Assembly: GCA_001598975.1 (NCBI GenBank)
Contig: BBXU01001337.1
Span: 1 to 42,104, forward strand
From: Parachlorella kessleri
Lineage: Eukaryota > Chlorophyta > Trebouxiophyceae > Chlorellales > Chlorellaceae
Direction of reading: 5' to 3'
DNA length: 42,104 nt
Shown: piece by piece, positions 10,468-21,350 of the stretch
Numbering within the stretch: the first letter of the stretch is position 1
Layout of the letters: the number at the start of each line of letters is the position of its first letter
Made by a program: the position numbers and the translations under genes
Notes under the pieces: model-generated
Seen by the model: the letters and a program-made list of their open reading frames with translations, nothing else
The model's database searches: none
Told to the model about the DNA's origin: nothing

Positions 10468-11671
10468 GGGGGTCTCCTACTGCAGCCCTATCAAAAGAAC
10501 AAGCTGGGAGAGCAGCGAGCCCCAACTCTGGCCTGTAGTGGGAAGCAGGTACTGTACAGTGGAGGGCCAGAGGAAAAGATGGACTGTAGGCAGGTCCAGA
10601 CAGCAAGGGCTGCAATGGCTGACAGAGGCAAGCCCTGGGAAACGGCTGTCAGCAGACGGAGCTGCTAGACTTGTTCGGGCAGCAGCAACCTTTGCAACAG
10701 CCGAGCTAGCTAAGCTGGCATAAGCACCCGGACCATGTGTTCAAGTGTCGAAGGGACCACCCCCCGACTCTAAGCAAGGCACGGGGGTCACCTGGCCTTT
10801 CGTACGTCGGGTCGTCCAGCACCTTGCCAATTGACCACTTGAACAGGTAAACTCACAAAGCTTGCAGCGTCAGACCCGCAGTACTTGCTAACGGGTGCGG
10901 CAGTATTTGATCACAGACCTGCTTCCTTGCTTTGCTGGTAGGCTTTCTATTCGGCACCTCAACACCCTGCGCGCAGCTGCGCCTGGCAGAAGCCCTGGAT
11001 CCTCCATTCGATCCATAACCGCGTCAAGATGCCAGCTTGGCGCCACACCTGTTCAAGTCACTAAGTCACTCCCATGGTCACTCCTTGTCGAGTTTTCTTC
11101 TTCTTCTCCTTCTAGCCTTTGGTAAGAAGTGGCAGGCAATGGGAACAGAGAGTAGGTAGAGACGAAATGGACTGACAGGGCTGTCTGCACATATGCTCTG
11201 TATCTTGCCTGATTTCTGATGCAGTAGGTCTGACAATGATCTTACTGGAGCAAACACCTCCAACTCATTTGTATTCTGCAGAGTTGCAAGTAGTGGTTAG
11301 GTGGCCACACTAGGAGTGCTACCGTGGCACTGCAGTTGGCCTACTTGCGAATGACCTTGTCTGTATTGAGCTGCTCTATCATACTGCGTCCTCAACTGTT
11401 AAACAACAGCAAACACAGCCAGCTGATACCATTGAGTCAGCAGCCAGCACGCTACTTCCAGCCGCCAAAGCGTTGCTTCTAAAGTTGCAATTCCGCAACT
11501 TTGTGACACAGGTGGCCTCAGTCTGTGCACTGTCCCAGCATGCTTAGCTGATGTAATAAGGCCCTTGAGCATTTGATATATAGCAAAGCAACCATTATGA
11601 TCCACCACCTTCAGCCAAGCCTGTTTACTGTGCAGCACAATCCTCCCCTCCTCTAAAAGCCTCAAGCCCCG
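10468..11671. other. Intergenic region upstream of the ammonium transporter
   Basis: About 1.2 kb between the ammonium transporter start (-) and the 3' end of the SDR gene (-). It should contain the transporter promoter. There is a short TTC/TCT tract near 11096-11113. No coding exon, RNA gene or repeat family was recognised. Confidence 0.5.
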
Positions 11672-13733
11672 TTACGCTGCAGCATCACCAAAGATTTCTC
11701 GCAGCGCCTGCTTGAACGGCGTGCCCCGCACGCCCAGCAGTGCCTCTGCTCGGCTGCAGTCCATGGAGATGTCAGCAGGCGTGGCGCAAGCGCGCTTCAC
11801 AGCAGGGCCTGTGGCCGACCCAGGCAGTATCAGTGCCGGGTCATACCCTCGAAGCTCAGCCACCGCTAGGGCCATATCCATGCGGTTGATCCTCTCGGGG
11901 CCAGCTATGTTGAAGGTGCGCTGGTCAGGCGGCAGAGTGTCTACATGCTCACAGGCGGCCTTGCAAGCTTGGACGAGGTCCTTAACATGGGTCGGGGTCC
12001 GCCACTCGTCGGTGAAGAAGGTGGTCGGTTTCTACAGGCATGCATGAGTGAGAACTTGGACTGTCAGATGTCATGCCAGATCGGCAGGATGGTGCGCTGG
12101 GCTTGGATGTGGTTGAAGCTCAACGACACACAGGCTAAGACAAACAAGGCAAAGGTGCCGGTTGCGTTTGTGGTGAAAGAGGTATGCAGCGGCAACGGCA
12201 AGCCTGAGTTGAAGGCAGAAAGCCGCATCAAAGAGGGTGAGTGGTGGGCTGGAACTAGTCCAACATGGTCTGAGTCAGAGCGCACATCAGCCCGGACCAG
12301 GAAGACCGTCCTTCACAACTATAAAACCCCCCATCATATACATCACATTGCCCATATCAGGGGCAATTCTGGGTGCTGGAGCCATACCTTGTCAGCCAGA
12401 GAGCTGTCAATAAACTGTAGGAAGAGACCCCGCTTCACGGGGGCCGGCGGTGGCGGCCCAAAGATGATACTGCTCCGCAGAATCACATGTCGCCTCCATC
12501 GCTGCCGCACCGCTTCCTCCCCATCCACCTTTGACAATCCGTAGGCATTCACCGGCTTGCATTGGGTGTCCTCCTTATACCAGCTGCTGCCGCCGTCATA
12601 CACATGATCTGTAGATATGTGTACTAGAACCGGTTGAGTGCCGCTCACCTGCAGCAGTGTGCTGGGCAAACTGGGGACAGAATGCACTTGCCCAGCTTTT
12701 GTGGTTCACCGTCAAGACATAAGAAGTTTGAAACCAATGCAGCCTGTTAGTCCATCCTGGCATCAGCCTTCCCAGTACCAGACCTCTTGCCTTATATAGT
12801 TACAAATCCTACTGTAATCAGGTCTCAGGCAAGACAGCGCAGAATTGCATACAGCCCTGTCGGTCCAGTTTGTCCCTGCCTCCCCTCTGTTCGATTGCCT
12901 GCCACCACCATAAGAACACTCGGCCGCTTCGGGCCGACCTACTCGAGCATGCCGGTCTAGCGCATCCAGCAGCTTGGTGGGGATGTTCAAGGCCCGAGCT
13001 CCCTCCACATCTTGCTCACAGTTTGCAGGCGCTGTGTTTGCTGCTGTATTGATGACGCTGCGTGCAAGCACAAAATAGTCAAGCCATGGTAGCCGTCTAA
13101 GTCTCGCCAGTCCTTTCGTGATCCTGAGCACAAGCATAATGAATCAAGTGTGGTGGCAGTCACGCACCGGCCAGGTTGAACTCACCACGTCAGTTCCCCT
13201 AGTGTATCAAAGCAGTGTTCAAGTCCATCGCCTGTCGCCAGGTTCACCTGCAACAAGCTGGCAATCCACATACAAATAGAGCAATACAGCCAACTCAGGA
13301 CCTACAGCCTACTACCCTGGGCAGTGCCCCCATTTAACAGTAGCGTTTCCGCGGCACACTGCTCCTGGGTGGCATGGCTTGAGAACACACCAGGCCAGAG
13401 TCGGCCCTGTGTTCAGCCCTGGTGTGGGCCAGTCTGCTTGCCAGGCATGTTCCAACTCGCCTTAAAGCCTGACACGTCTCCAGGCGGCTTGGGTATGTCG
13501 TTCGAGTGGTAGGTATAGCCAACCTGCAGCGGCAACAAAGTGGGGCCAGTACGGTAGGAGGGCTGCTGACAGCTAACCCGCGTACTTCAATAGCAATATG
13601 ATCGGGGATATGACTGACTGACTGGCTGCAAACGGCTCCAGCTTACCCTCCAGCCGTTTGCAGCCAGATCATGCACCAGGAACTGCCCCAGATAACCTGA
13701 ACCGCCTGTTACCAAGACAGTGCGGTGAGGCAT
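11672..13733 (-). CDS. Extended short-chain dehydrogenase, RmlD/MAT2B-like
   Basis: NAD(P)-binding Rossmann protein of the dTDP-4-dehydrorhamnose reductase (RmlD) superfamily, which also includes the regulatory beta subunit of methionine adenosyltransferase. Exons on -: 13733-13647, 13523-13461, 13247-13186, 13057-12943, 12648-12388 and 12031-11672, giving 315 aa, typical for the family. The dinucleotide motif VLVTGGSGYLG is at residues 6-16. INTAANTAPANCE matches the RmlD block that in the family reads INCAAYT. ISTDHVYDGG is at 120-129. The catalytic pair Tyr145 and Lys149 sits in YGLSK. RSSIIFGP and TFNIAGPER follow in the substrate-binding part. Intron 2 has a GC donor (AAG|GCGAGT); the join gives GFKVNLATGDG, which reads through well. 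Whether it makes a deoxysugar, acts on UDP-sugars or regulates SAM synthesis cannot be decided here. Confidence 0.9.
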
Positions 13734-14653
13734 GATAAAACAGCAATACTCGAAATTTCCTGCTTATTGGCAGGGTTTCGCTGTTGCTCCCCCGCTTAAG
13801 CTGAGTGGCTACCCCGGGATTCCTAGCCAGGGCGCCAAGATGCCAAGAGGATCTTTGCTCTGAGGATGGAGCCTCAGGCTGAGAAAGAGGTATTCAAAAT
13901 ATCACCCTTTATTGTGACCAACTCCATGCCCACTAGCTGTCGGTGCACTGGCGTTAGGGCTTGATCAACCCTAGCAGCCTACCCCCACTTGAGCAAACTG
14001 CCGTAAATTACCACAAGCGAGGCCCACAAACAGGCAGGGCGTCCTATTTTCAAATACCACTATAGTCAAACACTAGTTCTTCAAAGGTGCACCACCCCGT
14101 CAGGTGGGGAAGCCAGCAACACCTGCATTTTATCCTACCAGGGCTCTCCCCAGGTCCCTGGTAGCGCAAGCATTCAGCCATAGAGAAGCGGCAGCATCCA
14201 TCCTGTCATGATGCTGCCATCGAGCACTGCCTGAGCCTAGGGGCTGACCTTGCTCCGTGTGCCCATGGTGTATAATGGTTTTGGCAAGCCACCCCCGACG
14301 CTCCGATCAGTAAGGCAGTGTGTATCACACGGTGCACTTGCAAGCGCGGCCATACGTACGTCCCAGGTGCCTAAGAAACCACAAGGAGCAGCACCACAAA
14401 TGGAATGCAACACTAGTACCTGGCATGTTTTCCACCCACGCGCCCTTCCACTTAGTCATAACTGGTATGGTCCTTCCACCTCAAGCCTCAAGCATCTGCC
14501 GCATGCAGCCCTCTGACAAAGCACTCCGACTCTACGCCACAAGGTGACATAGTCTCCCAACTTCAACCTCTTATCTGCCCAATGGCCTGGCAGAGTGCTG
14601 GAAGGGACAAAAGCCTGGGTATCAGCCGCGCTCTTCCCCGCGCGCGCTTAGCC
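13734..14653. other. Intergenic region between SDR gene and MYND array
   Basis: About 0.9 kb with no supported gene. Parts resemble the spacers downstream of other MYND copies. For example, the stretch around 14165-14215 (TAGCGCAAGC followed by TCAGCCA) is similar to 25052-25110. This suggests the 3' flanks were duplicated together with the genes. Confidence 0.45.
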
Positions 14654-17123
14654 TCAAACATGGCACTCCTCACGATGTCCATTCTTCCAGTGCTCTCTCT
14701 GACAACTCTTGCTGCAGCAGAAATGCATCGCTGAAAGGGCGTGTCTGCTACGTCGTGGGAAGGGCAGCACTGCTCCATTGCGACTACACACTCTCGGTAA
14801 ATGTCTTCCAAGGCCCTGTGGCTCTGCGTCTATATGCTGTACTGGTCAAGTGCCCAGATAGATGGTCAGAACATCAGGCAACCTACCAAGCATTTCAGGA
14901 CAACGGGAACTTGATGGCTGCAGGGCGGGAGGCCACCGGCGCCGATTAGAACTGCAGAAGGGATGGGCAGCCCCATGCTAGATTGGCGTATGCCGCCTAC
15001 AACTCCCTACAACAACTTCCTGCCCACCTGCAGTAGTGCACCCGCCGGCAGCCGCCGCAAACTTTGGCTGACAGGGCTAGGTGGCCACAGCTGCCGCAGC
15101 GCAGCTCCCGCGCAGCCTCGCCCTCTGCGGAGGTGGGCACCCGTGCCAGGTCCTGTTGCTCAGGAGTCAGTATGCCCGCCATGGCCTGCTTGCTGGCAGC
15201 AAAACGCTGTGCCAACGCCTTGAGGCGGCGGCGGTTGGTGCGCAGGTACCCCAGGGCAGGCTCCGGCAGCAGGCCTTGGACGGCCTTGGAGGCGGTTTTG
15301 GCCTTGACCACCAGAGCAGCCAAGCGCTGGGCAAGGTGGCGGCGGGCGGCTGCATATGCCTTGGTGCTCTGGCCCGGGCCCTCCTCGTACCGCTCTTCAA
15401 AGACCTACGCACCCACAAGGAAAGATTGGGCTCGGACAGCTGTGAAGGTTCTGCAACTCTTAGCTGCAGCAACACCGTCTAATGCGCCCCAGTACGCTTC
15501 TTGCTCACTGCGGTACATTATGCGGTCGCGTTCTTAAATTCCCCCCTTTACTGAGGCAAAAACAAGATACTGGGCTATGATCCGCATCTCCCTAGCCACC
15601 TTCACTGCGGAGAAGCCCACGCTGGTTGCATAGTTGGCGATGTCGAACTGGCTTCCCCGCTGCTCTGACAGCGCCAAGCAGCGCTCCAGGCTTGCTAAAC
15701 CCTCAGCTGGCTGCCCTTCTATGTTGCAGAGTGTCATGTGGGCGTAATGTGAGTCGGGATCATCTGCCGCAAGAGAGATCATGCGGTTAGCAGCAGCTTT
15801 GGCCTTGTCTAGCAGTGCGTAAGCCGCCTGCATCAGGACACAAGCCGCACGCGCGTGTATATTCTGGCATTTCGAGGCTGGTTTAATCACAACGCAATGC
15901 ACAATGTCCACAACCTGGGTGCAAACACCTTGCCACCCCATGCATGCCGCGCTAGAGCCTTTTGGTATGTTAGCTGTCTCTCTTATCCCAATATACACAG
16001 TACCACAGCCTCACAGCATCCCTTGTCGTCTCATCGACACTCTGTCGCCTTGACTTACACTGCAAGGCCCCAGCCCTTCAATTCGATATGTCGCCAGGGC
16101 GACCAGCTGCCCCAGGGTGTACCACTCCAGCTCCTCTAAGCTCATGATGGGGCCCTGGCAAGTGCCGCTGCCAGTGCCGCTACTGCTATCCGCTGCTGCA
16201 GGTGTGCTTCTGCTACCGCTGCCACACGTGAGGTCGCCTCCATGGCGGCCATCACTGCTGGGAGTGCTGCCCTTGCTGGCAGGCACAGTAGGGCCCTGCC
16301 ACAGCGCTGCTAGCTCCTGGCGCAGCTGCGCGCCCTGGACGGGATCTCGCAGCGCCGCTGCCACCTTCTCTAGGACGGCCTGTGCCTCCTGCTGGACAGA
16401 TGGGTTGAAACCCACCAACTCCGCCAGCAGCAGCAAGCAGAGCAGGCCAGGCAGCAGGGGGGAGCCGGCCTCTGCCAAGGGCACGGCGGGGTCACAGGCA
16501 GACTTCAATGCGGGACCAGGGTAGGACGGGATCTTGGAGGTGCCGGAAAATCCCTTGGCAGGGAGGTGGAAACACCACAGCGGGTAAAGCTGGCCCATGA
16601 GGTGTGGCATCCAGATGAAAGGGTAGGCAAGCTCGTGCACACGGATGCGCTGAGCCTGGAAGTACTTGAACAGGCTGGCACACAGAACGTCATTTGGGAG
16701 CGGAGGCGGAGCTGGAGGCGTCGCCTGCAGCGCACTGCAGCTTACTAAGAGGAGCCAACTCATCGCACTATCATAGTGGCATGATGCTTCGGCAAGTATG
16801 GGGGCGTGCGCTGGACAGCTACGGCGAATGCGGCACGTTTAGCCTAAGGCACAGGTCAGACTGGGTCGGTGTCACTAGCCAGGCTGCCTGGCACATTCCG
16901 AAACTCTTTCTGAGGAGTCGGCTGCACTCAAGGTCGCCCAGCTGCACTGCACCTGTATCCACGGCAGAGCTTTCACCACCTCGTCAACGAGCTCGTAGGA
17001 ACGCACGAAAGCAGCAACATCGTGAGTCCGCTGCGCATCTGGCACAGCTTTGGCTGCCTGGTAGCGCTGTACGAGAAAGTCAGCGCCTGTAAGCTTGCAG
17101 TTTGCCTGCTCAGTCATTGCAAC
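14654..17123 (-). CDS. TPR-like/MYND zinc-finger protein, paralogue 1 (first exon not found)
   Basis: Leftmost of four tandem paralogues. Exons on -: 17123-16953, 16724-16059, 15827-15600, 15404-15028 and 14711-14654, with the same phases as the other copies (0,0,0,2), giving 499 residues without the initial exon. Order of parts: a helical N-terminal block ending VVKALPWIQ; a Pro-rich start TPPAPPPLPNDV followed by a helical region and a low-complexity Ser/Gly linker; a TPR-like 76-residue exon (ALLDKAKAAANRM ... LERCLALSEQRGSQFD); a helical exon; and a MYND finger (C..C, CGGCRRVHYC, SKSCQREHWKNGHREEC). The MYND ligands C-C-C-C-C-C-H-C are complete. MYND fingers usually mediate protein-protein contacts. 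Function unknown. It is the most divergent copy: the Pro-rich exon is longest (666 nt) and no leader exon resembling the others is visible upstream. Exon 2 contains an internal ATG (17117) that could serve as a start. Confidence 0.75.
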
Positions 17124-17969
17124 CTGCAAGATTGTCTCGAGTGAGGCGTTCCTAGTGTTGTGACCTTAGAGTAAAAAACCGAGACCTGAACAGCAGTAAA
17201 TACGTCACACGCCCAGCAAGCCCTGTCGCACCACTGAAGCGCCCCAAGACACCAGCACACCACCAACAATGACGATGGTGAAGCTGCAGACCTACAGCTA
17301 CCATAACCCTGAACCAGATACCAAACTTGCATCGAGTTTGCACATGGGTTGGTAGCTCAGGACCCTTGCCTGAACGCAGCAGGGCATAGAGCAGGCGCGC
17401 TACAAGCGCGCCAAACACCTCAGAAGCCAACAGAGGCTGTTCTTGGTGTTGTAACCCCCGAAATGATACGTGCAAGTTCAAGTAAGTACGTTATGGAACG
17501 CCTGTTGGCAAACTCCACCTGTTTGTGATTTGCTTGCAATGGGCTGGGTTGCGATTGGCTCTCGTGCGCACCCACTGAGCAACAGGTTGCCCACAGGGCA
17601 CAAGGCTGGTAGGGACGATAGGCAAGCATTACGCATGCAGAACTACAAACATAGCGCGATCCTAGTAACGTAGAGAAGGCAGTAAGACAGCTGCTCACTA
17701 CATCATTTCTCCTGCTCCGTTACCCAAAAGCCCACACTCTCAACTCGGCCTGCCAAGCCACATGATAAGGGCCGAGGAGAACTCTCATTCAGGGACGATC
17801 ATTCAACACGAAGGACATGAAATACCTATATTTGAAACTAGCAAGCGTGTACAGGTCTAGAAGTACCTCTACCTTAACTACTGCGAGACGCTCCTATACA
17901 TGCCAACGGCCAGGCGTAGAATGCTGTTGTGCCTGGGGAACCTCGGGGGCGGTACAAAGCAGCACGCAA
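17124..17969. other. Spacer between MYND paralogues 1 and 2
   Basis: About 0.85 kb. On - at roughly 17460-17330 there is a coding-like stretch (ASEVFGALVARLLYALL) ending near a possible donor. It could be an upstream exon of paralogue 1, but the other copies have nothing similar and no start codon joins convincingly. Otherwise nothing recognised. Confidence 0.4.
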
Positions 17970-20412
17970 CTAGGCTCGGCACTCTTCCCGGTGTCCGTCG
18001 CGCCAGTGCTCTCGCTGACATTCCTTGCTGCAGCACACACAACCACACAGGCTCTCATTATGGTGCCCCTCAACCAGCCTTGTCAGATTACACACATGCA
18101 ACACACGCAGCCGCGTGGGTTTTCATACTCCACATCCCATGCTGCTCTGACAAGTGGGTCAACTGTGGCCAACTTAAACCGCCCATGCTGCTGCCAGCCG
18201 TGAGGCGAGCAGCAAGCTGTGGTGTCACACACCCCCCTGCGCACCTGCAGTAGTACACCCGCCGGCAGCCGCCGCACGCCTTGGCCGACAGGGCCCGCAG
18301 GCCGCAGTTGGCGCAGTGCAGCTCCCTGGCAGCAACATTGTCCGCAGCTGTTGGGATGCGCGCCAGCTCCTGCTGCTCAGGGGTCACCGGGGCAGCAGCG
18401 ACCCCCGCCTCGCTGGCAAAGCGCTGGGCCAGCGCTTTGAGCCTGGCGCGGTGCGTGCGGATCATCCCCAGGCAAGGCTCGGGCAGCAAGCCTTTCACGG
18501 CGCGGGAGGCGGTGCGTGCCTTGTCTACTAGGGCCGCCAAGCGCTGGGCCAGGCGCCGGCGCTCTGCTTCGATAGCGCGGGGGCGCCGCGCCAGGTTACC
18601 CTCCTGACAGCGCTCATCAAACAGCTGCACCAACATACAGGGCAGGTGGTTGTAGAGGCCCAGATGCGACAGGGGGCCGCAGTGGATTGTCTGAGAACAT
18701 TGTCTAATATGAACGGTTAAGCCAGAACAGAGCAAGCAGCCACGCAATGCAGACGCTCCTCCTCGCCACTAAGCCCTCGCCATGATCAAGTGAGCTACCC
18801 ACTAGACCTTACGTCATGCTCAATGTCTGCACTCAAAACCCAAAAGGACGGCAACTTGCCTCGATTGCGCAGAAGCCAACGCTGGTTGCATACAGAGCGA
18901 TGTTGTACTGCGCTCCCAGCTGTTCTGCTGCTGCCAAGCAGTCTTCCAACGCCGCCAGGCCACCGGGCAGCTCTCCCAGGGTGTTGTAGATCTTGGCCAG
19001 GGCGTAGTGTGAGGTAGGGTCCTTGGGGGCGAGAGCGATCATGCGCTTTGCTGCTGCCTTGCCCCTGTCAAGGAGTGTGAACGTCTCCTGCGCAGAACCC
19101 AAAGAAAAGGGTGGGACACAGAGCTACGTTGCGCAGCTTTGCCGCGCATGGGAGAGGAAATGGCGGCATTCACGCAACGCAGCGCAATCAGTGCCAGAGC
19201 ATGCAGGTGGAATACAAGAATAGCGTGCCATTAGCGTGGCGGGTGCGGACTAAACCTTAGGGCACCACCCAACCCACCCTCACACGTAGTCTATGCCACG
19301 GGACACCCGAGACGCTAGGCTAATATACTTCCCTCAGGAGGTTGTACCTGTCCGTCCCATGGACACTCACATCGCATGCTCCCCACTGCTTGGCCTGCAG
19401 CGATGCCAGGTTGACGAGCAGCCACAGCGTGTAGCACTCCAGCTCCTCAAACGTCATGATGAGCCCTCCACCCTCGCTGCTGCTCGACACTCCATCACCG
19501 CCGCTGCCATTGTTGCTGCTGCTGCTGCGACAGGCCGGCGGCCCCTGCCCTAACGCTGCCAGTTCTTGGCGTATCTTAGCTGCATGTGCACGGTTGCGCA
19601 GGGCCTTTGCCACCTTCTCAACCAGCTGTTGCGACTCTCGGTAGAAGAAAGGCTTGATGGATAGCAGCTCGCCCAAGCACAGCGTGCGGAGCAGCGGCGG
19701 CAGCAGCGCTTCGCCATCCCGGGCTAGCGGCGTGGCAGGATTGCAGGCAGAGGAGAAGGCAGGGCCAGGGCTACCCCCCGAGCCTGGAGGGCCCCCTGGC
19801 CCTTCACTGAAGGTGACCTGGGAGCACCACATGGGGTACAGCTGCGCAAAGATGCGCGGTACCCAAACGTCGGGGTAGACAAGCGTGCCCACACATGTGT
19901 GCTGAGCCTCCAGGTATTTCAGCAGGCTGGCGCAGAGGACATCTGTCGGCAGCGGCGGTGGCGCTGGCGGCGTTGTCTGCACCATGATCAGAAGACACAA
20001 ACGCACATGTCTGAGGTCCAGTTGGGGTAGGCACGAACATGCGCAACCGGCAGAGAGTTGATGTGCTCTTGACTGCTGTTTTTGTTGCTAACACGCCAGG
20101 TACCAGCCAGACCCCGGGGCGTTGTGCATTTGGCCAGATGAGCTGTCTTGAACTAGCACCTGGATATAAGGCAGAGCCTGCACGACGTCGCCTATCAGCT
20201 CATATGAGCGCACGAAGGCGGCAACATCGTGGGACCGCTGTTCAGCTGGCACAGCCCTGGCGGCCTTGTAGCGGTCAACAAGGAACTCGGCGCCTGGTAA
20301 GCTGTACTCCCTCCTCATGGCGACCTGCTCGCAGCTACAGGCAACTGTGTTGCCTCGTTTTGAGCTTGACTGTCCTCACATGTTTTCTCTCACGGGCGCT
20401 GCATGCCACCAT
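17970..20412 (-). CDS. TPR-like/MYND zinc-finger protein, paralogue 2
   Basis: Exons on -: 20412-20380 (tentative), 20324-20160, 19976-19371, 19087-18860, 18624-18245 and 18027-17970, giving 489 aa. The plan is that of the array: N-terminal helical block (LVDRYKAARAVPAEQRSHDV), Pro-rich TPPAPPPLPTDV region with a Ser/Gly/Asn linker, a TPR-like exon of exactly 76 codons (SHYALAKIYNTLGELP), a long basic helical exon, and a MYND finger (LHCANCG, CGGCRRVYYC, SKECQREHWRDGHREEC) with all eight ligands. Intron 4 has a GC donor (GAG|GCAAGT), a strong match to the GC-AG consensus. Exon 1 (MVACSARERKH) is only a proposal, chosen because its phase fits. Exons 2-6 are well supported by comparison with paralogues 3 and 4. 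Function unknown. Confidence 0.8.
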
Positions 20413-21350
20413 CACGACCGTAATGATGGTGCACCTCTAACGAGGGTTTCCTCGGCCGTTCGAGGTTGTTAAGGAGCGCACGACGGTCGGCTACCTTGGA
20501 ATCAGAGACTGGTGCTCCTTCAGTCGGGTGAGGCAGACACCTTCCAGGGGGGCAGGGCTGCGCAAGCTGATGATGAAGTCCGTGATCAGCCGTCCCGAGT
20601 CTCCTCCAAGCTAACTGCACTATTTAGAAGCTGTTAATCATGCCCTGATGGGTCGCTGAATGACATGTCCCTTCAATTTGTTGCAGCATAACGTAGCAGG
20701 GGCGCCACGGCCAGGGCGCCACAAGTCGATGTAAGAGATGGCATCCAAGCCTTCCACTCTGACTAATACTACGTTGTACTTCACTGATAAGTAAGCTCTT
20801 CCTTTCCAAGCCTAACTTGTAAGCTGGACTTGTATAAACCAGCGCACAATTTACTTGCTGTGAAAGCTATCAAGCAAACAGCTGACCTTAGAGTGCTGCC
20901 TGTCACAAGATGATGTCCTCCCAATAAGCACTTGGCACCAGCAGGTAGCTGTTGCTTCCCGCTTCCACTCGAAGAAGCTGCATTACGTGCCCCTGAACAT
21001 GTGCTCAACGTATCGCTGGGACACCATGCACACTTTTGCTGTGAACCCACCCCCATCAAGCCCTGCCTTATACACATACACCTGTCTATGACACCAAGCT
21101 TGAGAAGCATTTCATGATGCTCTATCTACGCACTTTCTTGGCTAACTTGCATGCTGTCAGTCGTTGCCAGCCCGCAAGCTAGCAGCAGCTCCCTTGCTTG
21201 TGTGTGGCTTGAAGACCCCTCCCCCCCCCTCCCCTTTCCATTGCTTTCGGCCCAAGACACCATCATAGGGATGCTTCATGGCCAAATTTCGCTTTGATGT
21301 AAGGTCAACACAGTGTGCATCACACTCAGACTGCCCCTCTCTTTTTCAGT
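20413..21350. other. Spacer between MYND paralogues 2 and 3
   Basis: About 0.94 kb with no gene. It carries a pyrimidine/C run near 21219-21238. Its 21150-21330 part is similar to 25270-25395 downstream of paralogue 4 (shared AGCAGCAGCT, CCCAAGA and GCTTCAT stretches in the same order), consistent with duplicated 3' flanks. Confidence 0.5.
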
